Below are positions 6,418 to 12,245 of a DNA stretch of 13,083 bases, piece after piece; positions within the stretch are counted from its first letter, which is position 1, and every line of letters starts with the position of its first letter. The stretch covers positions 1 to 13,083 of the forward strand of contig JAJZQR010000143.1 in assembly GCA_021806765.1 (NCBI GenBank), in the 5' to 3' direction. This DNA comes from Chloroflexota bacterium. Its GTDB lineage: Bacteria; Chloroflexota; UBA6077. The position numbers and the translations under genes were made by a program. The notes beneath the pieces are model-generated. The model had not been told where the DNA came from. It ran no database searches and saw only the letters and a list, made by a program, of their open reading frames with translations.

Positions 6418-6442
6418 AAAAAGGGCCAGCTTAGCTGGCCCT
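6418..6442 (-). terminator. Intrinsic terminator of the 5S rRNA gene
   Basis: On the minus strand a perfect stem AGGGCCAGC / GCTGGCCCT with a three-base loop is followed by five T. It lies about 18 bases after the 3' end of 5S. On the plus strand the same stem follows the 87-residue membrane gene, but its T-run is poor in that direction. Confidence 0.85.
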
Positions 6443-6459
6443 CTCTCGGTCAAGGGATG

Positions 6460-6577
6460 TCCCGGCATCGACCTATTTTCCCGTAAGATCGCTCTCACAG
6501 TATCGTCGGCGCTGAGACGTTTCACTGCCGTGTTCGGGATGGAAACGGGTGGGACCATCTCGCCCGCGACACCAGGA
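6460..6577 (-). rRNA. rrf: 5S ribosomal RNA
   Basis: The minus strand carries the universal 5S core: CCCACCCGTTTCCATCCCGA, then ACACGG and GTGAAACG, then a GATACTGTGAGAG arm. The ends pair in a 10-bp helix I, TCCTGGTGTC with GATGCCGGGA, which fixes the gene at 118 bases. No 16S, 23S or tRNA gene adjoins it within the window: the next genes are small membrane proteins on one side and an amidohydrolase on the other. It has its own promoter and terminator, so it is a self-contained transcription unit. Whether another 5S sits in an rRNA operon elsewhere in the genome cannot be seen here. Confidence 0.95.
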
Positions 6578-6585
6578 CGACGCAC

Positions 6586-6614
6586 AGTGTAGCAGATCCT
6601 GCCCCACCCCGCAA
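6586..6614 (-). promoter_or_regulatory. Promoter of the 5S rRNA gene
   Basis: On the minus strand, TTGCGG (6609-6614) is followed after 17 bases by TACACT (6586-6591) with TGC before it, giving an extended -10. Transcription should begin near 6578-6580, within about three bases of the mature 5' end at 6577. A better -35 sequence, TTGACT, lies five bases further upstream but at a 22-base spacing, which is too long. Confidence 0.6.
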
Positions 6615-6626
6615 GTCAAACAAAGC

Positions 6627-6669
6627 GGGTCCAGGGCGCAGCGCCTGGCGGGGTTTCGGTGTCCCCAAA
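6627..6669. repeat. Intergenic repeat, family C (CCAGGGCGCAGCGCCTGG type)
   Basis: GGGTCCAGGGCGCAGCGCCT is followed by GGCGGGG and GTGTCCCC. The first part folds on CCAGG / CCTGG with an inner CG/CG pairing, and GGGG can pair with CCCC. It resembles a family of GGAGCCCC..GGGTGTCCCC elements that I associate with Chloroflexota genomes. It sits directly upstream of the 5S promoter. Confidence 0.45.
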
Positions 6670-6694
6670 GTCATACTCTCTTTCTGCTACCTAC

Positions 6695-6793
6695 CTAGCT
6701 GCGAGACTGACCGAGAGGCAGGACAAGCCAGGATACAATCAACGCACCAAAGGCCAACAGAGATCCAACCAGCACGATGATCACCTCCAACAT
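6695..6793 (-). CDS. Possible 32-residue membrane peptide
   Basis: Reading the minus strand from ATG 6793, the frame runs for 32 residues beginning MLEVIIVLVGSLLAFGALIV and ending in SWLVLPLGQSRS, then TAG. This is one strongly hydrophobic helix with a short polar end, as in many single-pass microproteins. GGAGG inside the frame lies eight bases before an internal GTG at residue 7, which would give 26 residues; the ATG itself has only AGGG directly before it. It is too short to judge by codon use. It lies about 75 bases upstream of the 5S promoter on the same strand. Confidence 0.4.
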   Translation of the reverse strand: MLEVIIVLVGSLLAFGALIVSWLVLPLGQSRS

Positions 6794-6835
6794 CCCTGTC
6801 TAGTGCCGTGTGACGACTGAACTGGGGGGGGTACT

Positions 6836-6901
6836 GTCATGCTGAGCGGGGCGAAGCATCTCCTCGCTACTGGAGATCCTTCGCTATCGCTCCGGATGAC
6901 A
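6836..6901. repeat. Intergenic inverted repeat, family D (GTCATNCTGAGC..GATGAC type)
   Basis: The left arm starts GTCATGCTGAGCGGGGCGAA and the right arm ends CGCTCCGGATGAC; they form an imperfect inverted repeat around a short centre, with ATCTC / GAGAT inner pairing. This is a familiar type of intergenic element, with the GTCATTCTGAGCGAAGCGAA family as its usual form. A run of eight G lies just upstream at about 6825-6831. Confidence 0.6.
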
Positions 6902-7083
6902 CCTCTCATATCACGGCTTCGTTGCCAGAAGGATAGGGGAGGCCGGCGCCGGCGGCTACGTACCGACTGCTCAGAGTTCCCATCGCCCTTTTGTGCAGCT
7001 TGCACAGTCGGACTGCTCAACCGTATACCGCCACCCGAGCGGGACGGCGGGGGGGCAGGAGGAGGGTATCTCGCCGAAACCGC
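6902..7083. other. Non-coding interval downstream of the amidohydrolase
   Basis: No credible gene is seen between 6794 and 7083. Beyond repeat D the interval holds a GCCGGCGCCGGC palindrome (6942-6953), a hairpin TGTGCA-GCT-TGCACA (6992-7006) and a 9-base direct repeat GACTGCTCA (6965 and 7011). The hairpin has no T-run on either strand, so a terminator for the amidohydrolase is not established. Confidence 0.4.
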
Positions 7084-8667
7084 CTACAGGTCGCCGTAGA
7101 CCACCCGACCGCCCACCAGCGTGGCATCGACGGACACCTGCAGAAACAACTCCGGTGGACCCGACATGGGATCCTGGGAGAGCACGACGAAGTCGGCCAG
7201 CTTCCCTGCGGCCAGTGTGCCCTTGATCGACTCCTCTCCGCTGGCGTAGGCGGGGCCGAAAGTGAAGGCCCTCAGGGCCTCCAGGGGAGCAAGCCTCTGT
7301 TCCGGGTACCAGCCTCCCGGGGGAAGCCCCTCGATGGTCTGCCGGGTAACGGCCGCATGCAGCCCCAGCATCGGGTCGATCGGCTCCACCGGGCAGTCAG
7401 ACCCGAAGGCGAGAATGGCGCCCGAGTCCAGCACCGTCCGCCAGGCGTAGGACAGCCGGCTCCGCTCCCCCCAGAATCGATCCGCCACTCTCCAATCGGA
7501 GGGCTGGTGGACGGGCTGCATGGAGGCCACCACCCCCAATTCACCCAGCCGATGGGCGTCGGCCAGGTGAAGCAGTTGGACGTGTTCGATCCGCGGTCGC
7601 AAGCCAGCCCGACGCCACAAGCGTGCCGTCGCCTCCAGAACGTCCAGGGCGATCCGGTTGGCCGCGTCGCCGATAGCGTGGATTGCAGGGGCGATACCCG
7701 CCGCAGCGGCGGTGGAGACCAGGTCCGCCAGGTCCTCTCGGCTAAGGGTCTCGATCCCTCGATTCTCGGTTCCATCGTAGGGCTCCAGCATGTGAGCCGT
7801 CTGGGACCCGAGGGCTCCGTCCAGGAACAGCTTCAGGTGTCCCAGCCGCAGCCATTCGTCGCCGAACCCTGTCCGAACCCCCAGACGCACGGCGTCCTGC
7901 AGGTACTCCCTCTGCAGATGGCAGTAGAGGCGCAGAGGAAGGTCGCCCCGCGCTTTCAACTGCTGCAGGGTGGCGAAGGTTCGGGGACCCTCGGGGATCT
8001 GGATCCCTGTCAGCCCCTTGGAGACAGCGATGCGCAACGCCTCTGCCAGCGCCGCCTCGCATCGCTCCGCCGAAGGTTCGGGCACCGCCTCGAAGACCGG
8101 CCTGGTAGCGCTCTCTCGCAGCAGCCCTGTCGGCTCGCCGGACTCCGGGTCCCGAACGATCTCACCCCCCGTTGGGTTAGGGGTATCCCGGCCGACTCCT
8201 GCCAGACCCAAGGCCATGGAGTTGGCCCAGCCGGTGTGCATATCCTTGCTGACGAGAAAGACAGGGTGAGAGGGAGAGACGGCGTCCAGGTCCCACCGAT
8301 TGGGCAGCCGGCCCCAGCTGTTCTTGTCCCAGCCATTACCCAGCACCCACTCCCCAGGTTCGGCCCGCTCCACTGCCAGCCGCACCCGGCCCAGCGCTTC
8401 CTCCAGAGAGACAGCACCCGACAGCTTGGCCCGGTTGAGGCCAAGGGCGAAGCTGAGGAGGTGGACGTGGGCATCGATCAGGCCGGGTATCACCGCGCGG
8501 TCGCCGAGGTCTACGAGGCGAGTACCAGGACCGGCCAGAGCCTGCACGTCGCCCATTCGACCCACGGCCAGGATGCGGCCATCGCGAACCGCCATAGCCT
8601 CGGCGGTGGGGACCTTCTCTTCTGCACTGTAGATGCGGGCATTGGTAATGATGAAATCGGCGGGCAT
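7084..8667 (-). CDS. Amidohydrolase family 3 protein (YtcJ-like metal-dependent hydrolase)
   Basis: The 527-residue protein starts at ATG 8667 with AGGAGG five bases upstream; an earlier ATG would add 33 residues that overlap the anti-sigma stop. The YtcJ-type layout is complete. The N-terminal beta strands precede DAHVHL (His67, His69). SKDMHTGWANSMAL (140-153) is the family signature. LKLFLDGALGS carries Lys279, and the remaining likely metal ligands are His330 (AIHAIGD), His362 (EHVQL) and Asp424 (GSDCPVEP). The composite sandwich closes with LADFVVL. Such enzymes hydrolyse amide or related C-N bonds in the cytoplasm, but substrates are mostly unknown. It begins 37 bases after the anti-sigma gene and could be the third gene of that unit. 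Confidence 0.92.
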   Translation of the reverse strand: MPADFIITNARIYSAEEKVPTAEAMAVRDGRILAVGRMGDVQALAGPGTRLVDLGDRAVIPGLIDAHVHLLSFALGLNRAKLSGAVSLEEALGRVRLAVERAEPGEWVLGNGWDKNSWGRLPNRWDLDAVSPSHPVFLVSKDMHTGWANSMALGLAGVGRDTPNPTGGEIVRDPESGEPTGLLRESATRPVFEAVPEPSAERCEAALAEALRIAVSKGLTGIQIPEGPRTFATLQQLKARGDLPLRLYCHLQREYLQDAVRLGVRTGFGDEWLRLGHLKLFLDGALGSQTAHMLEPYDGTENRGIETLSREDLADLVSTAAAAGIAPAIHAIGDAANRIALDVLEATARLWRRAGLRPRIEHVQLLHLADAHRLGELGVVASMQPVHQPSDWRVADRFWGERSRLSYAWRTVLDSGAILAFGSDCPVEPIDPMLGLHAAVTRQTIEGLPPGGWYPEQRLAPLEALRAFTFGPAYASGEESIKGTLAAGKLADFVVLSQDPMSGPPELFLQVSVDATLVGGRVVYGDL

Positions 8668-8704
8668 GGAGGCCTCCTGGTCGCCGTTGGGGATAGGCTC
8701 GATG

Positions 8705-9205
8705 CTACGCTCTTCTGCGTCTGGGGACGGAGCTGACCACTCCGAGGATGGCCACCACCAGTGCACCGGTCAACAGCCAGCCGGCCGCCAGAAGGTTCGG
8801 GTAGGCGTCCTGGAGATACAACTGCAGCCACACCCCTGCCTGCTGCTGCAAGGCCCACAGGGCGGGGCTATCGAGCCCTATGCTCCACAGCCCGGCCACG
8901 CCCAGGACGATCACCACCAGGAAGGATACGCCGGTGCCCAGGGCCAACTGCAGCCATCCGGAACCAGTCTGAACCGACCGGTCGTAAGCTCGCTCGATCC
9001 GCCTCATCACAGCGCCTTTGAAGCCGGCCGGCTCCGGCTCCATGGGAAAAGCCCGGAGGGCTGCTTCCAGCTGGCGCCAGCTATCCACTTCCTGCCGGCA
9101 GCGCGCGCAACTGGAAAGGTGCTCCTCCAGGAGCCGAGCTTCCTCGCCCCGCAGGATTCCCTCCGCGTACTCCATCAGCAGCAACGGATTCTGGTGGCAC
9201 TTCAT
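8705..9205 (-). CDS. Anti-sigma factor with zinc-binding N-terminus (zf-HC2) and two membrane segments
   Basis: The 166-residue protein has a zinc-binding anti-sigma domain at residues 1-40: Cys3/His4, then His29, Cys33 and Cys36 in EHLSSCARC, the H-x3-C-x2-C form. This domain normally clamps the partner sigma factor at the membrane. About 85-107 and 138-160 are membrane helices with a short extracytoplasmic loop, and the protein ends in RRRR. The start ATG lies inside the sigma gene, which continues 125 bases further in another frame, so translation is probably coupled. The residue layout suits release by redox or zinc changes, but that is inference. Confidence 0.88.
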   Translation of the reverse strand: MKCHQNPLLLMEYAEGILRGEEARLLEEHLSSCARCRQEVDSWRQLEAALRAFPMEPEPAGFKGAVMRRIERAYDRSVQTGSGWLQLALGTGVSFLVVIVLGVAGLWSIGLDSPALWALQQQAGVWLQLYLQDAYPNLLAAGWLLTGALVVAILGVVSSVPRRRRA

Positions 9206-9761
9206 TCTCCATCGCCCTCCGAAGCATATCTTTCGCTCGAAACAAGTGGGTCTTGACCGTGCCGATCGGCAAGCCAGTGACCTCGGCGATCTCCAGGTAC
9301 GACATCTCCTGGAGATAGAACAGGGTGATGACCATCCTGTACCTGTCGGGGAGCAGATCTATCTGTCTCTGGAGCCACCCCTTGCGCTCCTTGGCCTCGT
9401 ATGCCGCCGCCGGATCCTCCTCCCGCGAGGTAGCGGGCAGCCTGGCCAGGTCCTCGGCAGCCTCCTCCTCGTCCACCAACTGCCTCTTGTCCCGCTGAAG
9501 AGAGACCACCCTGTTCATGCACAGGTGGTGAGCGATGGTGTAGATCCAGGTGGTGAAGCGAGACTCGCCCCTGAAGCTCCCTATGGATCGCCAGGCCCGC
9601 ACGAACACCTCCTGGGCCATCTCCGCTGCCAGGTCGTGGTCGCGCAAGGCCCTGAGGCAGAGGTTGAACACGAAGCGTTGGTGTCGCTCCACCAGCTCCC
9701 CAAAAGCCTCCGTATCTCCATGAGCGGCCCGCTTGGCCAGCTCTTCGTCGATGACCGGCAC
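9081..9761 (-). CDS. ECF-type sigma factor 1
   Basis: The 226-residue sigma-70 family protein starts at GTG with GAGGGA eight bases upstream. Region 2 covers about 18-86, with QEVFVRAWRSIGSFRG and TWIYTIAHHLCMN. Region 4 covers about 130-184, with LPDRYRMVITLFYLQEMSY and the helix-turn-helix GLPIGTVKTHLFRAK. The recognisable domain ends near 185. Residues 188-226 are Gly/Ala/Pro-rich and are read across the first 125 bases of the anti-sigma gene, so this tail may be a by-product of a lost stop codon. It is divergent from the DUF6249-like gene, and both are preceded by the same candidate promoter motif, which suggests autoregulation. Confidence 0.92.
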   Translation of the reverse strand: MPVIDEELAKRAAHGDTEAFGELVERHQRFVFNLCLRALRDHDLAAEMAQEVFVRAWRSIGSFRGESRFTTWIYTIAHHLCMNRVVSLQRDKRQLVDEEEAAEDLARLPATSREEDPAAAYEAKERKGWLQRQIDLLPDRYRMVITLFYLQEMSYLEIAEVTGLPIGTVKTHLFRAKDMLRRAMENEVPPESVAADGVRGGNPAGRGSSAPGGAPFQLRALPAGSG

Positions 9762-9810
9762 TGAAGCTATCCCTCGGATCTTCCTACGGCTGTAGCCCTC
9801 TTCGACCTTT

Positions 9811-9840
9811 TAGACAGGCCGTGGCGCTCCCCGGTTTCAG
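9811..9840 (-). promoter_or_regulatory. Candidate ECF-type promoter of sigma factor 1
   Basis: On the minus strand, CTGAAACC (9833-9840) is followed after 16 bases by TGTCTA (9811-9816). This matches the general ECF pattern of a GAAC-like -35 and a GTC-containing -10. Transcription would start near 9804, about 43 bases before the GTG. The same octamer appears on the other strand for the divergent gene. Confidence 0.5.
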
Positions 9841-9880
9841 CCTCGTCAGCCGTGGTAGTACACTGGGCTAACGAAAAGCC

Positions 9881-9909
9881 CTGAAACCTTTTGCCCAACT
9901 CTGTGTCCC
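9881..9909 (+). promoter_or_regulatory. Candidate ECF-type promoter of the DUF6249-like gene
   Basis: CTGAAACC (9881-9888) is followed after 15 bases by TGTCCC (9904-9909). It mirrors the motif serving the divergent sigma gene. Transcription would start near 9915, about 27 bases before the preferred GTG start at 9942. A competing sigma-70-like TACACT lies at 9859-9864 with a poor -35. Confidence 0.45.
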
Positions 9910-9941
9910 ATTATACAGGCATTACGAGGGGAGCAAGGGCG

Positions 9942-10484
9942 GTGAGCAGTCGGCAGATCATCATAGGGAGTCTGGCGGCCCTGCTGGTAATCCTGGCCGC
10001 CGCCATGGCGGCGGCTCTGGGGGCACCCTTAGTCGAGGGCCCTTCGGCCTCCGCCCCCGTCGGTGTAAGGAGCGAATTGGCCATGGAATGGGCGAATCCC
10101 GCCCTGCTGATCCCCCTGGCAGCCATCTGTCTCCCCATCATGGGCCTGGCGGCCATCCTGGGGTTCGTCCTTCTCCTGCGTTACATGCGGATGAAGGAGA
10201 CAGCCATGCTGCTGGAACGGGAAGCGACACCAGAGGTAATCCTCCAGCAGCGCGTTGACCGCCCATCCCGGGCTATCCTCTTCACGGGCATAATCGTGTC
10301 GATGATCGGCCTCGCTCTCGGTATAGCCCTCTACCCCATCGGATCCCTGGCGGGCTCCAGGAGCTTCTTGGGGCTCGGTCCCTGGATGCTGCCCGGGCTG
10401 CTGCCCCTCTTCATTGGGATTGCCCTCATCCTCTGGCACTCCCTCAGTCAGGAAGGGCAGAACGGCAGCGGAAAAGCCCCGTAG
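9942..10484 (+). CDS. DUF6249-like multi-pass membrane protein
   Basis: The 180-residue form starts at GTG 9942 with GAGGGGAG eight bases upstream; a TTG at 9891 would add 17 residues but lies inside the candidate promoter. Four membrane helices are expected: about 5-28, 51-79, 111-135 and 146-165. Between the second and third is a charged cytoplasmic stretch (LRYMRMKETAMLLEREATPE), a layout I associate with DUF6249 proteins found beside ECF sigma genes. Function is unknown; a membrane sensor or effector of the neighbouring sigma system is possible. It is divergent from sigma factor 1 and upstream of sigma factor 2, from which 148 bases and a separate promoter divide it. Confidence 0.72.
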   Translation: MSSRQIIIGSLAALLVILAAAMAAALGAPLVEGPSASAPVGVRSELAMEWANPALLIPLAAICLPIMGLAAILGFVLLLRYMRMKETAMLLEREATPEVILQQRVDRPSRAILFTGIIVSMIGLALGIALYPIGSLAGSRSFLGLGPWMLPGLLPLFIGIALILWHSLSQEGQNGSGKAP

Positions 10485-10590
10485 GAAAGCCACGAGCCCT
10501 CTCCACTCCCGCCCAGGCATCCAGAACCACCAGAATACTCCGCCCGCTTCACGAAGCCGCTGCGCTGCTCCTGCTCCAATCTGGGAACTC

Positions 10591-10599
10591 TGGTACAAT
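10591..10599 (+). promoter_or_regulatory. Extended -10 promoter of sigma factor 2
   Basis: TGGTACAAT is a good extended -10 element whose -35 region is weak, as such promoters allow. Transcription would start near 10606, about 27 bases before the GTG. GGGAACTC just upstream (10583-10590) resembles an ECF -35, but no GTC lies at the usual 16-base spacing. Confidence 0.5.
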
Positions 10600-10632
10600 C
10601 GTGTCCGGCAGGAGCCCTTTTCGGAGGAGAAA

Positions 10633-11274
10633 GTGGACGAAGCTGCCTGGATAGAGGCCAGCAGAGCCGGAGACGTGCAGGCTTTCAACCGGCTGGTGAT
10701 CGCCTACCAGCAGGTAGCCTACCAACTCGCCTACCGCATGCTGCGGGACGAGCAGGCCGCCGCCGATGCTACCCAGGACTCCTTCCTGGCGGCCTACACC
10801 CGGCTCCACCAGTTCCGGGGCGGCTCCTTCAAGGCGTGGCTTCTCCGGATCGTCCTCAACCACGTCTACGACCAGCTACGGGCATCCCGCCGCCACCCCA
10901 CCGAGTCCCTGGACACCATGGCGACGGACGAGGATGCACCCGTCCTCCAGATCGCCAATGGAGGGCCCACCCCCGAGCAGGTGGTGCTGTCCCGGGAGGT
11001 GCTGGCCTGTATCGAGGCAGGATTGCAGACCATCTCTCCCGATCAGAGGGCGGTGGTGATCCTCTGCGACGTGCATGGGCTGAGCTACGAGGAGACTGCC
11101 GCGGCCACCGGGGCATCCCTGGGCACGGTCAAGTCGCGCCTCAACCGCGGGCGCGCTGCTCTCAGGATCTATCTGGCCGGCCACACGGAACTATTGCCGG
11201 CTTCCCTGCGTCATTACTTTGAGAGGGTCGAGGTCTCGCCATCGGAAACAACGACCCTGGCCGCTGATGGATAG
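10633..11274 (+). CDS. ECF-type sigma factor 2
   Basis: The 213-residue protein starts at GTG 10633 with GGAGGAG upstream. The longer frame back to 10414 overlaps the previous gene and spans the promoter, so it is rejected. Region 2 (about 15-83) includes QDSFLAAYTRLHQFRG and WLLRIVLNHVYDQLRA. Region 4 (about 125-180) includes ISPDQRAVVILCDVHGLSYE and GASLGTVKSRLNRGRAALR. The C-terminus carries LLPASLRHYF, a tail I recall from other ECF factors of this phylum. Its anti-sigma partner follows after 12 bases. The two sigma factors of the window are clearly different in sequence, so they are not a recent duplication. Confidence 0.92.
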   Translation: MDEAAWIEASRAGDVQAFNRLVIAYQQVAYQLAYRMLRDEQAAADATQDSFLAAYTRLHQFRGGSFKAWLLRIVLNHVYDQLRASRRHPTESLDTMATDEDAPVLQIANGGPTPEQVVLSREVLACIEAGLQTISPDQRAVVILCDVHGLSYEETAAATGASLGTVKSRLNRGRAALRIYLAGHTELLPASLRHYFERVEVSPSETTTLAADG

Positions 11275-11286
11275 GCGAGTGGAACT

Positions 11287-12150
11287 ATGGGGCTGAGCTT
11301 TCTGGGTCGAAAGAAGGATATGAGCCACGAGCGGGTGCGAGAGCTGCTGTCCGTCTATCTGGATAGCCAGCTTCCGGTCGATCAGAGGACGCTCCTGGAG
11401 CATCACCTGCAGCAGTGCGGGGAGTGCAGCCAGGAGTTGGTGGCGTTGCGGACCACCAGGCAGCTGCTTCGCAATCTGCCTCCCGTACGGCTGCCGCGTA
11501 GCTTCACCCTGGAAGCTGCTCCTCGCCCCGTACCGCTACCGAGAGGATTCTTCTGGCTTCGGGCAGCGACGGCGGTAGGCGCGGCTGCTTTCGCCGTCCT
11601 CCTGGTGGCTCCCGCGGTGCTGCCCATGGCGGGAACCCGCAGCACTGCCCCGGTGAGTTCCGCGCCAGGCCGGACGGTTCCTCAGTCCACGGCGGCCGGC
11701 AACTCCGGAAAGGCCCTGTCCCAGCCACCTGCGCCCGCGATGCGGGATGCCGCGCCCGCTGCAGGAGCCGCCGAACGTCCTCTGGCTCCGGCAGCACAGC
11801 CCGCTCCATCGGAGCCGTCGGTATCCGCAGCACCGGCAGGGGCTCCTGCGCCGACCGCAGCACCAGCAAGGGCTCCGGCTCCAGCGGCGGCGGGCGCTGC
11901 TGCTCCCTCCAGGCCCGAAGCTTCGGCGCCCGTCCAGCCTCAAGTGGTGGCGCCGGCCGCTCCGGCAGGAGCTGCACCAGCTACGACGGCCTCCCCCCAG
12001 CCCGCGCTTCCGCAGGAAGACCGGGGTACACAGAAGCCTCCGCAGCCGTCGGTGCTGATGTCTCTCCAGGCAGGGACGGGCGCGCTGGCTTTGCTGCTAG
12101 GGCTGGCTATGGCAGTAGTGTGGCGGCGTCACCGGGGGAGGCAAGGGTAG
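11287..12150 (+). CDS. Anti-sigma factor with long Ala/Pro-rich segment
   Basis: The 287-residue protein has a zinc-binding anti-sigma head at about 12-60: His14, His40, Cys44 and Cys47 in EHHLQQCGEC. A first membrane helix lies at about 89-112. About 120-255 are almost entirely Ala, Pro, Ser, Thr and Gly, so this part is disordered and wall-spanning if extracytoplasmic. A second helix lies at about 261-281, then RRHRGRQG. The long loop between two helices could sense wall state or be a protease site; this is inference. An ATG at 11320 is an alternative start that keeps the zinc ligands. It is coupled to sigma factor 2 by a 12-base gap. Confidence 0.85.
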   Translation: MGLSFLGRKKDMSHERVRELLSVYLDSQLPVDQRTLLEHHLQQCGECSQELVALRTTRQLLRNLPPVRLPRSFTLEAAPRPVPLPRGFFWLRAATAVGAAAFAVLLVAPAVLPMAGTRSTAPVSSAPGRTVPQSTAAGNSGKALSQPPAPAMRDAAPAAGAAERPLAPAAQPAPSEPSVSAAPAGAPAPTAAPARAPAPAAAGAAAPSRPEASAPVQPQVVAPAAPAGAAPATTASPQPALPQEDRGTQKPPQPSVLMSLQAGTGALALLLGLAMAVVWRRHRGRQG

Positions 12151-12193
12151 GAGCCGGCCGCTGCCGGCGATAAAGGGTCCTCAGACCTTCGGC

Positions 12194-12226
12194 CCTCACC
12201 CTAACCCTCTCCCAAAGAGAGAGGGG
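12194..12226. repeat. Intergenic repeat, family E (CCTCACCCTAACCCTCTCCC type)
   Basis: CCTCACCCTAACCCTCTCCC is followed by AAAGAGAGAGGGG and folds on CCCTCTC / GAGAGGG. The sequence is a familiar dispersed intergenic element in several phyla. Its 3' end sits seven bases before the AAGGAG site of the SIMPL gene, so it lies in that gene's leader. A smaller hairpin, CCGGC / GCCGG, follows the anti-sigma stop. Confidence 0.6.
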
Positions 12227-12245
12227 AAAAAAGGAGTTTCCGAAA

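Noticed and set aside
6942..7020. tRNA or other structured RNA gene
   Set aside because: The hairpins do not form a cloverleaf, and no T-loop sequence (GGTTCRA) or 3' acceptor pairing is present.
6991..8736. Open frame of 581 codons on the plus strand
   Set aside because: It is antisense to the amidohydrolase, whose full set of family motifs is on the minus strand. The plus-strand translation has no recognisable motif.
10414..10632. N-terminal extension of sigma factor 2
   Set aside because: It overlaps the DUF6249-like gene, crosses an extended -10 promoter and has no sigma-like sequence. GTG at 10633 has a good ribosome-binding site.
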